A stretch of 64,000 nucleotides of DNA from contig MGXV01000086.1 in NCBI GenBank assembly GCA_001801485.1, positions 24,553-88,552 on the forward strand, written 5' to 3'. Below are positions 55,834 to 64,000 of this stretch, piece after piece. Made by a program: the position numbers and the translations under genes. Under the pieces are notes generated by a model. The model was not told the DNA's origin, made no database searches, and worked only from the letters and a program-made list of their open reading frames with translations. Positions within the stretch are counted from its first letter, which is position 1. Each line of letters begins with the position of its first letter. The DNA comes from Gammaproteobacteria bacterium RIFCSPHIGHO2_12_FULL_37_14 (GTDB lineage Bacteria > Pseudomonadota > Gammaproteobacteria > DSM-16500).

Positions 55834-57162
55834 CTAATTCTGAGTAAAAGGATTTTTGCTTCCTTTAAACTCAATGAGGACGGGAGTACCGTGCAATTTA
55901 AGTTTCTTTTGAAAAAATGCCGCAAGGAAACGTCGATAGCTTTCAGGTAAATCCTCGACTTGATTCCCATGAATAATAATGGTTGGAGGATTATGTCCAC
56001 CAGGATGAGCATAGCGTAGCTTGATGCGTCGTCCTCGTACTAATGGTGGTGTATGTGTGACCAATGCTAGCTGAAGTAAACGAGTTAGCTCAGGTGTCAC
56101 TAATTTTTTCATGGCGGATGCATAAGCTTCATTAATCGAATCAAATAAATTTCCAACACCCGAGCCATGTAGTGCTGAGATATAATGCATTCGTGCAAAG
56201 CGAACAAAATCCAATTGTCTATCTATACTATTTCTAGTTAGTTCGCGTGCTGAATCTGTCATGCCATCCCATTTGTTAATCGCAATGACTAATGCTTTAC
56301 CACAGTCGAGCACAAAACCTAATAATTTGAGATCTTGTTCTGATACGCCACTACGACCATCAATCAAATAAAGCACAACATGAGCATCTTCGATAGATTG
56401 TAATGTTTTAACAATAGAAAATTTCTCAGGAATATCGGTTATGTTTTTGCGTTTACGAATACCGGCAGTATCGATCAAGGTGTAATGCTGATCCAAGCGT
56501 TCGAGTGGAATATAAATGCTATCGCGTGTTGTTCCAGGGGAATCATGGACAATCACTCTATCTTCACCCAGCATACGATTGGTAAGAGTAGATTTTCCGA
56601 CATTCGGACGTCCAACGAGGGCTAATTTAATGCCAGAGACGGTTTCAGGCGCCATGTCTGATGATATTGTGTCGTGCGTGATAGGAAAGAGAGCTTCAAC
56701 TAAATTGCTAATACCGAGGCGATGCGCCGTGGCAATGGCAATGGGTGTACCCATTCCTAATTCATGTGCATCAATCGTGCTCAATACAGAATCTAAGCCC
56801 TCCGTTTTATTCACTACCAGTAAAATAGGTTTATGAGCACGGCGAATGATGTTAGCTATTGCCTTATCTTCAGCAATGATGCCTTCTCGTCCATCAACAA
56901 GAAAAACGATATGATCTGCTTCTTTAATAGCTAACAATGCTTGCTGCGTGATTAGCTTGCCAATTTCATCTGGTTTTTCGACAATTCCACCGGTATCGAT
57001 AATAATAAATCGATGATCATCATAATTGGCTTCGCCATATTTTCTATCACGAGTGGTACCGGGATAAGCAGACATTAATGCATTTTTGCTACGCGTTAAA
57101 CAATTAAATAAAGTTGATTTGCCGACATTAGGTCGACCGACGATGGCAACAACAGGTAACAT
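55834..57162 (-). CDS. der: Ribosome assembly GTPase Der (EngA)
   Basis: Der is a GTPase with two G domains needed for 50S assembly. The 442-residue protein has G1 AIVGRPNVGKSTLF with GTTRDR, the second G1 ALVGRPNVGKSTLT with DSPGTTRDS, each with DTGG/DTAG and NKTE/NKWD loops. A C-terminal KH-like domain (from about 350) closes it. It begins 51 bp downstream of bamB in the conserved hisS-yfgM-bamB-der order. Confidence 0.97.
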   Translation of the reverse strand: MLPVVAIVGRPNVGKSTLFNCLTRSKNALMSAYPGTTRDRKYGEANYDDHRFIIIDTGGIVEKPDEIGKLITQQALLAIKEADHIVFLVDGREGIIAEDKAIANIIRRAHKPILLVVNKTEGLDSVLSTIDAHELGMGTPIAIATAHRLGISNLVEALFPITHDTISSDMAPETVSGIKLALVGRPNVGKSTLTNRMLGEDRVIVHDSPGTTRDSIYIPLERLDQHYTLIDTAGIRKRKNITDIPEKFSIVKTLQSIEDAHVVLYLIDGRSGVSEQDLKLLGFVLDCGKALVIAINKWDGMTDSARELTRNSIDRQLDFVRFARMHYISALHGSGVGNLFDSINEAYASAMKKLVTPELTRLLQLALVTHTPPLVRGRRIKLRYAHPGGHNPPTIIIHGNQVEDLPESYRRFLAAFFQKKLKLHGTPVLIEFKGSKNPFTQN

Positions 57163-57213
57163 AATCCAACAATCTCCGCGGGAAAATCCCTCGATAGCAT
57201 ACCCGTCGCTGGA

Positions 57214-58398
57214 TTAACTAGAACGGCTAGGCAAAGAGTAGGTAGTCAAATGACCGCTATTAGTCAGTGCGTATAATACACCATTTTTTACAATGGGAGC
57301 GGTATACATGGACCCAACATATTTGCGAGCAGCAATGCGGCCATCACGTTTGTTAAGCCAATGTAAATAGCCTTGTGCATCGCCTACTACTATATAATTA
57401 TCTTGAATCGTGGGGGCAGTAATCACACGTGCTTCTAACTTGTCTTGTCGCCAATTGACTAAGCCACTACTTACATCGAATGACCAAACATGGCTTTTTG
57501 CATCAGTAATGTAAATGGCGTGATTGTCAGCAATCATGCCAGTATAAGAAGAAATATTATGAGACCAAAATATTTTTCCTGTCGTCCAATCAAGAGAGTT
57601 GATTTTTCCTTGATAAGTAGCTGCATAAATATGCTGTTCAAATAAAATGGGGTCCGCATCAATATCGATCATACGTTGAATAGCAAAAGGACCTTGCGGT
57701 ATGGCGAGTGCTTGAGTCCAAATAGGTTGTCCATCAGACAAATTAAGTTTTGTCAGATTACCATTCGCAAAGCCGACGAAAAGATTTTGATTGCTAATGA
57801 ATGGATTGCTTGCGCTTCGTAAAATGAGATTGGGTTCAATTTGTTGAAATGACCAAATAAGATGCCCATCTTTAGTGGATAAAGCTCGCAAATAACCATC
57901 GATAGATTTAATTACAACGATATTATTTTTGATCGCTGGTTTTGCAAATGCTTGACTAGGTAGATTCGTTTTCCAAACTATTTGGCCAGTATTTTGTTGT
58001 AGTGCGAGTATTTCGCCTCGTCGACCACCTATCACTACTAGATCATCACCGATTCCAGGACCAGTAGTGATAGGAAAATCAGTATTCATTTGCCAATTTT
58101 GTAAGCCTTTCTCTTGGCTAATCGAGGTGACAGTTCCTTTTATGCTAGTAGTAAAAATAGCATGATCACTGACTGAAAAACCCATTTTCAGATAATCATC
58201 ACCTGTTCCCGTTCCAGCTCTAGTTGACCATCCCTGAACAGGTTGTATTTCAGGGGTCATATAAACAAGCGGTGCAGGCTCTGGCGTATTATCCTTTTCA
58301 AAAAAGCCATTACATGCAGTGATAAATAAGACAAATATAAGGTAGCAGAAGATTTTCAAGAGAATATTATACATAGATTGATTAACCCAAAAATTCAT
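57214..58398 (-). CDS. bamB: Outer membrane assembly lipoprotein BamB
   Basis: BamB is the beta-propeller lipoprotein of the BAM complex. The 394-residue protein has a signal peptide ending in ITAC (Cys29) and repeated blades with the Trp-rich turns typical of PQQ-type propellers (TGQIVWKTNL, DGHLIWSFQQ, DGQPIWTQAL, TGKIFWSHNI). Its ATG overlaps the yfgM stop as ATGA. bamE is also in this window. Confidence 0.95.
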   Translation of the reverse strand: MNFWVNQSMYNILLKIFCYLIFVLFITACNGFFEKDNTPEPAPLVYMTPEIQPVQGWSTRAGTGTGDDYLKMGFSVSDHAIFTTSIKGTVTSISQEKGLQNWQMNTDFPITTGPGIGDDLVVIGGRRGEILALQQNTGQIVWKTNLPSQAFAKPAIKNNIVVIKSIDGYLRALSTKDGHLIWSFQQIEPNLILRSASNPFISNQNLFVGFANGNLTKLNLSDGQPIWTQALAIPQGPFAIQRMIDIDADPILFEQHIYAATYQGKINSLDWTTGKIFWSHNISSYTGMIADNHAIYITDAKSHVWSFDVSSGLVNWRQDKLEARVITAPTIQDNYIVVGDAQGYLHWLNKRDGRIAARKYVGSMYTAPIVKNGVLYALTNSGHLTTYSLPSRSS

Positions 58399-59039
58399 GA
58401 GGTGGTTTGATTGACAATAATGTTATCGTATTTCATTTGTAATAAAGGTCGAATGGTTTCAGAATTTGGTAATTCAGTGAGTGCTAATTGATAAGATTGA
58501 CGTGCCATGTCCATATTTTTCATAGCAAGATAAGCATCGCCTCGGAGCTCATTAGTTAATCCGTTAAAATTTTTATCATCAACTTTTTCTAACACTTTAA
58601 TCGCTTCTTCTGGTTTTTGCTCAACCATGAGGACTCGCGCTAATCGTAAGCGTATGATTTGACGAAAAGAGGCGATATTACTCTGGTCAAGGAGAGCCGT
58701 TAGCTGTTTTTCCGCTACTAGGTAATTTTTTTTATCGATAGCCTCTCTAGCCAGCATTAGAGAAGCAATTTGACCATAGATAGTTTGAGCGTAGTGATCA
58801 TGGAGTTTTTGAGCTTGTATAACGGTAGTTTGAGCATCGTTTTGAGCTCGCTTAGTTAGCATTTCATCATAAATAGCTGAAGCATGGGTCAGTATTTTTG
58901 CTTGTCGTTGTTGCCAGTATCGCCAACCGGATATACCAATAATAGTCAGTAAAACACCAGTTAAAATAACCAGACTATATTGCTTGATCCAGTTTTTTAG
59001 GAGCTCAATTTGTTCTTGTTCAGTTAAGTACTCTGTCAA
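58395..59039 (-). CDS. yfgM: YfgM family membrane-anchored TPR protein
   Basis: YfgM (ancillary SecYEG translocon subunit) is an inner-membrane protein that handles proteins in the periplasm. The 214-residue protein has a cytoplasmic start, one membrane segment (about 21-38, YSLVILTGVLLTIIGISGW) and periplasmic TPR-like helices. The start is a TTG at 59039 with AGAGGA 7 nt upstream. It is coupled to bamB by an ATGA overlap. Confidence 0.93.
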   Translation of the reverse strand: MTEYLTEQEQIELLKNWIKQYSLVILTGVLLTIIGISGWRYWQQRQAKILTHASAIYDEMLTKRAQNDAQTTVIQAQKLHDHYAQTIYGQIASLMLAREAIDKKNYLVAEKQLTALLDQSNIASFRQIIRLRLARVLMVEQKPEEAIKVLEKVDDKNFNGLTNELRGDAYLAMKNMDMARQSYQLALTELPNSETIRPLLQMKYDNIIVNQTTS

Positions 59040-59130
59040 GGGGTGGTCCTCTTAAGCAATCTGACAGTATCCATTTGAGATTTAGGGATGGAAGTTTTTT
59101 GTCAATCATAAGATATGTTGGTGCGTATGA

Positions 59131-60420
59131 CTAGTCTTTTTTCTTAGTTATTTTTAACTTCAAATATTCCGCTAATTCATCTTGATATAGAGTTTGTTGA
59201 GGAATGTTTTCTCTCAACGATTTAATTGAAACAGAATGAGTTTTACGTTCGTGTTCACCAATAATGATAGCGTAAAGAGCGCCGCTTTTGTCAGCTTTTT
59301 TAAATTGGCTTTTTAAGTTACCCCCACCGCAATGTAGGATAAGTTTTAATCCGGGAACTTTGCTTCTTAAGTAATTTGCCAATTTTAGACCAACGATAAA
59401 CGATTCTTCGCTATCAGTAATAAGATAACCATGTTGAATCATTTCAGCTTTGTGATTATGGTCGGTTTGTTGTAGGAGCAACACCGTGCGCTCTAATCCA
59501 AATGAAAAACCCAGGGCGGGAGTAGCCTTACCCCCTAATTGTTCGACTAGATGGTCATAGCGCCCCCCGCCACAGACTGTTCCTTGTGCACCCAGCTTAT
59601 CAGATACCCATTCAAAAACTGTTTTGGTGTAATAATCTAGCCCTCTGACTAGACAAGGATTAATTTCAAATGCTATGCCAGCATGGCTAAGATAGTCTTG
59701 TAGCATTTCAAAGTGTTTTAGAGAGGCATCATCTAAATGATTTAATAGCTTAGGTGCATGCTCGATGAGTTTTTTCATATCTGGATTTTTACTATCCAAA
59801 ATTCGCAAAGGATTTTTATGCAAGCGACGGATGCTATCTTCATCTAAATCAGCTTGATTGTCGTTAAAGTACTTTATTAATTGTTTGCGGTATATTGTTC
59901 TAGCTTCTATTGTTCCTAAGGAATTAATTTGTAGGGTAGTAAAATTTTTAATTCCCAATTTTTCGAGGATGAGTCCAGACATGAGAATCAATTCAGCATC
60001 AATGTCAGGTCCAGCTAAGCCAAATACTTCTGCGGAACATTGATGAAATTGTCGGTAGCGGCCTTTTTGCGGACGTTCATAGCGGAAAAAAGGGCCTAGA
60101 TACCACAAGCGTTGGACTTGATTATAAATTAATCCATGCTCTATTCCTGCTCGAACACAGCTTGCTGTTCCTTCTGGACGCAAGGTTAGTGTTTCTTGAT
60201 TGCGATCGAGAAAGGTGTACATTTCTTTCTCAACAATATCGGTTATCTCGCCAATCGATCGTTTAAATAATTCGGTGTATTCAAGAATTGGAAAACGAAT
60301 TTCTTGATAACCATGGCTTTGAAGAATTCTTCGCATACTATTTTCTATGTGATGCCATAGATAAGATTCTGCAGGAAGAATATCATTCATGCCGCGAATG
60401 GCTCGGATGATTTCTGGCAC
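59131..60420 (-). CDS. hisS: Histidine-tRNA ligase
   Basis: HisS charges tRNA-His. The 429-residue class II synthetase has motif 1 around GYQEIRFPILEYTELFKRS, motif 2 LRPEGTASCVRAGIEHGL and FRYERPQKGRYRQFHQ, the histidine-specific GLDYYTKTVFEW and GGGRYDHLVEQLGG, motif 3 ALGFSFGLER, and the anticodon domain. The start is a GTG at 60420 with GAGGAG upstream. ispG, normally between rodZ and hisS, is missing. Confidence 0.97.
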   Translation of the reverse strand: MPEIIRAIRGMNDILPAESYLWHHIENSMRRILQSHGYQEIRFPILEYTELFKRSIGEITDIVEKEMYTFLDRNQETLTLRPEGTASCVRAGIEHGLIYNQVQRLWYLGPFFRYERPQKGRYRQFHQCSAEVFGLAGPDIDAELILMSGLILEKLGIKNFTTLQINSLGTIEARTIYRKQLIKYFNDNQADLDEDSIRRLHKNPLRILDSKNPDMKKLIEHAPKLLNHLDDASLKHFEMLQDYLSHAGIAFEINPCLVRGLDYYTKTVFEWVSDKLGAQGTVCGGGRYDHLVEQLGGKATPALGFSFGLERTVLLLQQTDHNHKAEMIQHGYLITDSEESFIVGLKLANYLRSKVPGLKLILHCGGGNLKSQFKKADKSGALYAIIIGEHERKTHSVSIKSLRENIPQQTLYQDELAEYLKLKITKKKD

Positions 60421-60449
60421 GCATTTCTCCTCTTTTAGATGGGATAAGC

Positions 60450-61061
60450 TTAATCGCTAGTATCATTATCATCAGCATCATCATCAGTGGTATCTGATTT
60501 GTCTGATGCAGCAGGTGATTTGCTACTGGTTGAGGTAATGTTTATTTTATGAGGGCTATTATTTTCCGAAGGAGTAACTTGTGCAAGCACTGGTTTAACT
60601 GTCTCTTGAATTATTTTAGGAGTTTCAACGAGCTGTTGCAGGTTCGAAGGGGGATGGGTATACCACCAAGTTCCCGCTAGCCCTAAAACGATAAAGACGA
60701 TTAAATAAGTAGAAAATTGCATGAAATAGCTATCGTTGGGGATAGGTTTGTATGATTTTAAAATGAACGAACTGGAGTGAGATTTAAGCAGCTTGGTTTT
60801 AATTTGATCTATTGCTTGTTCTATTTCCTCTGTTGGGAGTTGTAATAATCGTCCATACGCGCGGAGATAACCAGAGATAAAAGTTAGAGGTAAGTTCTCC
60901 GGAAAGCTTTCTTGTTCCATCATGTGAATGTATTTTTCATTCAATCTCAATTGAGAAGCTACTTCTTTACTTTCCTGTCCTAAGGCTTCGCGAGCCAGCT
61001 TCAAGTGTGCTCCAAACGATACCTTAGAAGAATCGGTTAAATGCTGAGTTTCATGATTCAT
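60450..61061 (-). CDS. rodZ: Short RodZ-like cytoskeleton protein
   Basis: RodZ links MreB to the elongation machinery. The 203-residue protein keeps the N-terminal helix-turn-helix domain (about 16-80, FGAHLKLAREALGQESKEVA) that binds MreB, and one membrane segment (about 114-134). The periplasmic part is only about 65 residues, Ser/Asp-rich and unfolded, whereas E. coli RodZ has 337 residues with a beta domain. The tail ends in an Asp-rich run. It is complete in frame, not truncated by a frameshift I can see. Confidence 0.9.
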   Translation of the reverse strand: MNHETQHLTDSSKVSFGAHLKLAREALGQESKEVASQLRLNEKYIHMMEQESFPENLPLTFISGYLRAYGRLLQLPTEEIEQAIDQIKTKLLKSHSSSFILKSYKPIPNDSYFMQFSTYLIVFIVLGLAGTWWYTHPPSNLQQLVETPKIIQETVKPVLAQVTPSENNSPHKINITSTSSKSPAASDKSDTTDDDADDNDTSD

Positions 61062-61174
61062 GCTTTGACATCCTTGTTAAATCAACCCGTTTGATATAAA
61101 GGTAGACAGAATCCAATAATATGACGTTAGCACATTCTCGCCAATGATTTTTTTTAGATCCTAAGAAATATATC

Positions 61175-62290
61175 TTATAATGAATGAGAGTCCAATTTTT
61201 GCTGGTAGCGTTGTTGACGACGAGTTCTATCCTTCACTTGACCAACTAATTGGCCACAAGCAGCATTAATATCATCCCCACGTGTTCGACGTATCGTCGT
61301 ATTTAATCCAGCCTTCAGCAGGGTATCACGAAAATGAAGAATGGTGTCATTCTCAGAACGTTTATATTGGGTATGAGGAAAGGGATTGAATGGTATAAGA
61401 TTCATTTTAACCCGTATGCCATTGAGTAATTTGATCAGTTGCCTAGCATGTTCTTGACTGTCATTGATGCCGTGCAACATGACATATTCCATCGTAATAG
61501 ACCTTCGAGCATCCTCTTTAAAATATTCTTTGCAGACGGCCATTAACTCATTCAGGGGATATTTTTTATTCAGTGGTACTAATTGGTTGCGCAAAATATC
61601 ATTTGGTGCGTGCAAAGAAACAGCCAAAGCGACATCACTTAGTTCGCGAAGTTGATACATGGCGGGAACCACACCGGCTGTACTGACAGTCACGCGGCGT
61701 TTAGATAAGCCATAGGCAAAATCATCTAGCATTAAATTTAAAGCAGGAATGACGTTATCAAGATTTAATAAAGGTTCACCCATTCCCATCATCACTACAT
61801 TGGTTACTTGATGATCGTGAGCACCCTTATTTTTTGATAAATGACGAATGGCTATCCACAATTGAGCGATAATTTCTGCAGTGGTAAGGTTACGACTAAA
61901 ACCTTGTTTTCCAGTCGAACAGAAATCGCAATTCAATATACAGCCAACTTGAGAAGAAATACAAAGCGTGCCACGAGTTTTTTCAGGAATAAAAACTGTT
62001 TCGATACAATTTCCATCGCTCAAGCGTAATAACCATTTATAAGTGCCATCTTCTGCTTTATTTTCATAAGCAAGTTGTGGCAGAACAATTTCTGCCGTAT
62101 CCATCAATTTATTTCGCAACACTTTACTGAGATCAGTCATCTGTTGAAAATCTTGGATGCCGATGGTATGTATCCATTTTAAAATTTGCTTAGCGCGATA
62201 AGGCTTTTCGTCTAGCTTAGCAAAAAATGCAAGCATGGATGCATAATCTAAACCCAGTAAATTGATTTTGGCAGGCAGATTTTCAGTCAT
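61175..62290 (-). CDS. rlmN: 23S rRNA and tRNA adenine-C2 methyltransferase RlmN
   Basis: RlmN is a radical SAM enzyme that methylates A2503 of 23S rRNA and A37 of some tRNAs. The 371-residue protein has the cluster motif [16 protein letters not shown] (Cys-x3-Cys-x2-Cys), [24 protein letters not shown] and the C-terminal [12 protein letters not shown] with the methyl-carrying cysteine. Its ATG overlaps the ndk stop by one base. pilF, usual between rlmN and rodZ, is absent. Confidence 0.97.
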   Translation of the reverse strand: MTENLPAKINLLGLDYASMLAFFAKLDEKPYRAKQILKWIHTIGIQDFQQMTDLSKVLRNKLMDTAEIVLPQLAYENKAEDGTYKWLLRLSDGNCIETVFIPEKTRGTLCISSQVGCILNCDFCSTGKQGFSRNLTTAEIIAQLWIAIRHLSKNKGAHDHQVTNVVMMGMGEPLLNLDNVIPALNLMLDDFAYGLSKRRVTVSTAGVVPAMYQLRELSDVALAVSLHAPNDILRNQLVPLNKKYPLNELMAVCKEYFKEDARRSITMEYVMLHGINDSQEHARQLIKLLNGIRVKMNLIPFNPFPHTQYKRSENDTILHFRDTLLKAGLNTTIRRTRGDDINAACGQLVGQVKDRTRRQQRYQQKLDSHSL

Positions 62291-62736
62291 TAAGCAAGTT
62301 CACTTTCTGAAACATAAGCGAAAACGTCGCTTGGTTGGAAAAAGAAGGCAATTTCTTGTTTGGCTGTTTCAGCTGAATCAGAACCATGGACTGCATTATG
62401 ATCGATAGAATCAGCAAAATCAGCACGAATGGTTCCTGCTGCAGCTTCTTTAGGATTCGTTGCTCCCATTATTTGACGATTAAGAGCAATTGCATTTTCA
62501 CCTTCTAGCACCATGATGAATACAGGACCAGAACTGATAAAGCTCACAAGAGATGGGAAAAAGGGTCGTTCTTGATGAACTGCATAAAATGATTCGCCTT
62601 GTGATTTGCTCAGACGGCTCATTTTAGCTGCTGCTATTCGCAATCCATTTTTCTCAAAGCGACTGATAATCAGACCGATCACTTGTTTTGAGACAGCATC
62701 AGGTTTGATGATGGATAAAGTACGTTCTATAGGCAT
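62290..62736 (-). CDS. ndk: Nucleoside diphosphate kinase
   Basis: Ndk equalises NTP and dNTP pools. The ATG at 62736 gives 148 residues (family about 143) with GAGGAG upstream; the in-frame codons before it are not supported. The N-terminal [47 protein letters not shown] and the active-site histidine in [12 protein letters not shown] are present. It is followed by rlmN, the conserved pair. Confidence 0.96.
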   Translation of the reverse strand: MPIERTLSIIKPDAVSKQVIGLIISRFEKNGLRIAAAKMSRLSKSQGESFYAVHQERPFFPSLVSFISSGPVFIMVLEGENAIALNRQIMGATNPKEAAAGTIRADFADSIDHNAVHGSDSAETAKQEIAFFFQPSDVFAYVSESELA

Positions 62737-62822
62737 AATTTGCTCCTCTGGTTTTAAAGTTGGCATCATTGACCTCTTTCTAACTCTCGACTTGGTAGAG
62801 GTTTGGAAAGCGGTCAATTATA

Positions 62823-64000
62823 CTAAGTTTTTATCTTTTTTTGCCAACTTTTTGCTTTATCTACTAATTTTTTCTTATCTAAAGTGAGTAATTCACGATC
62901 TTTTAGTAGCTGTTTACCAGCTACCCAAACATCAGTCACCTGACTTCTAGGCGTTGCATACACGATTTGAGAGATCGGCTGATATAGCGGTTGAGTTTCT
63001 ATTTCATCTAAATTAATAGCAATAAAGTCAGCAGCTTTACCTGGTGCGAGTGAACCAGCTAGGTGGTCTATCCCTAATGCTTTTGCGCCATTAAGCGTCG
63101 CCATTTTTAGCACGTGATCGGCAGAAACTGCTTTTGGATTATTTGCTGTCATTTTGCCAAGAAATGCGGCTGAGCGCATTTCACCAAACATATCAAGATC
63201 ATTATTGCTCGCAGCGCCATCCGTGCCGAGGGCAACATTTATTCCTAATTGCGATAGTTTTTCGACTGGACAAGCACCGCTCACCAGCTTCATGTTGGAT
63301 TCAGGACAATGCACGATAGAAGGGCGAGCGCGTTGAAGAATGGCGAAATCATTGTCATTAATTTGTGTCATATGAATAGCAATAAGATTCGGTGTGACCA
63401 TACCGATCTCATCTAATAATTGCAGAGGAGTCTTATTGTGTTTCACTAAGAATTGTTGCACTTCAGAAGGAGCTTCTTGTAAATGAATATTAATTTTTAG
63501 GTGATACTGCATTGCAATTTCATTTACTTTAATTAGATTTTCTTTTGAAACAGTATAGGTTGAATGTGGCGCCATCGTAGGAATGATACGATCATGATTT
63601 TTATATCGATGATAAAAATCCAGTGCTTTTTCAAAATATTCATCGGTAGTCTTGGCCCAAGCAGTAGGCACATCAATGATTGTCATGCCAATATGTGCTC
63701 GAATACCCGCTTCAATCGCTGCTTGTGCAGTAGCATCTAAAAAAAAGTACATATCATTAAAACATGTTATGCCACCTCGAATCATTTCTGCCATAGCGAG
63801 TAAGGAAGCGTCATAAACCAGCTCATGACTTACCCATTTACCTTCTGCTGGCCAAATATGATTCGTTAACCAATCCATTAATTCTAAATCATCTGCTAAC
63901 CCACGAAAGATATTCATCGAAATATGCGTGTGGCTATTAATGAATCCAGGCATGATTGCATGAGCAGGGTAGTGACAAAGTTCGGCCTGATATTTTTGTT
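62823..64000 (-). CDS. mtaD: Amidohydrolase, TRZ/ATZ (MtaD-like) family, 5' end outside the window
   Basis: The frame is open from its stop at 62823 through the right edge, so the gene is 5'-truncated by the window (at least 392 residues). Family members deaminate 5'-methylthioadenosine or S-adenosylhomocysteine, or hydrolyse related aromatic amines. The zinc motif GFINSHTHISMN, the PHSTYTV histidine, the HLQEAP segment, the SIVHCPESNMKL block and the catalytic GTDGAASNNDLDMF are all present. The C-terminal LAPGKAADFIAINL is typical. The exact substrate cannot be told from sequence. Confidence 0.88.
   Translation of the reverse strand, partial: QKYQAELCHYPAHAIMPGFINSHTHISMNIFRGLADDLELMDWLTNHIWPAEGKWVSHELVYDASLLAMAEMIRGGITCFNDMYFFLDATAQAAIEAGIRAHIGMTIIDVPTAWAKTTDEYFEKALDFYHRYKNHDRIIPTMAPHSTYTVSKENLIKVNEIAMQYHLKINIHLQEAPSEVQQFLVKHNKTPLQLLDEIGMVTPNLIAIHMTQINDNDFAILQRARPSIVHCPESNMKLVSGACPVEKLSQLGINVALGTDGAASNNDLDMFGEMRSAAFLGKMTANNPKAVSADHVLKMATLNGAKALGIDHLAGSLAPGKAADFIAINLDEIETQPLYQPISQIVYATPRSQVTDVWVAGKQLLKDRELLTLDKKKLVDKAKSWQKKIKT

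Noticed and set aside
1..64000. CRISPR array, prophage, intact insertion sequence or complete secretion system
   Set aside because: I found no regularly spaced repeats, no cas, integrase, transposase or structural phage genes, and no type IV secretion genes.

Overview
This window is a compact, AT-rich stretch of a gammaproteobacterial chromosome. Gene order and protein family match the Legionellales side of the class best: fur/bamE/recN, rplM-rpsI-sspA-sspB, rnpB-mraZ-dcw and lpxC-dciA-secA. I infer a host-associated or reduced relative of Coxiella, Legionella, Berkiella or Aquicella from AT-richness, clean losses inside conserved clusters and effector-like proteins. I cannot name the species.

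Layout. 1-5570: 3' end of a TPR-like gene, smpB, ratA-rnfH, bamE/fur, recN, nadK. 5600-9531: heat-shock block grpE-dnaK-dnaJ behind a sigma-32-like promoter. 9597-14321: greA, rlmE, ftsH, glmM. 14424-17363: HU-like protein, rplM-rpsI, tRNA-Gln, sspA-sspB. 17346-20819: a soluble hybrid histidine kinase divergent from an unknown 478-aa protein. 20925-24828: dolP, diaA, yraN, lpoA and divergent rsmI. 24877-26991: two unrecognised genes and a glycosyltransferase, inserted between rsmI and rnpB. 27023-44293: RNase P RNA, then mraZ-rsmH-ftsL-ftsI-murE-mraY-murD-ftsW-murG-murC-murB-ftsQ-ftsA-ftsZ and lpxC. 44301-48793: dciA, an unknown repeat-bearing protein, secA, mutT. 48756-53771: dTDP-rhamnose genes rfbA-rfbC-rfbD and rfbB, split by a ZIP-like transporter, plus a family 2 glycosyltransferase. 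53772-64000: parB, tRNA-Pro, ispB, then der-bamB-yfgM-hisS-rodZ-rlmN-ndk and the 3' part of an amidohydrolase.

Together the genes cover protein quality control (smpB, sspB, ftsH, dnaKJ/grpE), outer-membrane assembly (bamB, bamE, dolP, lpoA, lpxC, secA), wall synthesis and division (dcw, rodZ, ispB, glmM) and surface sugars.

No dramatic new system such as a CRISPR array, toxin island or phage is visible. The main oddities are: a 17-residue Ser/Asp/Gly insertion in ribosomal protein uS9; a dcw cluster without murF and ddl; a small transposon-like element with 10-bp terminal inverted repeats and a 6-bp target duplication between ftsZ and lpxC; five 10-bp-phased MraZ boxes; a 17-bp perfect helix extending RNase P RNA; a three-copy dispersed intergenic repeat; two unknown proteins that could be secreted effectors; and several start codons that sit 7-8 nt after a -10-like hexamer with no Shine-Dalgarno.
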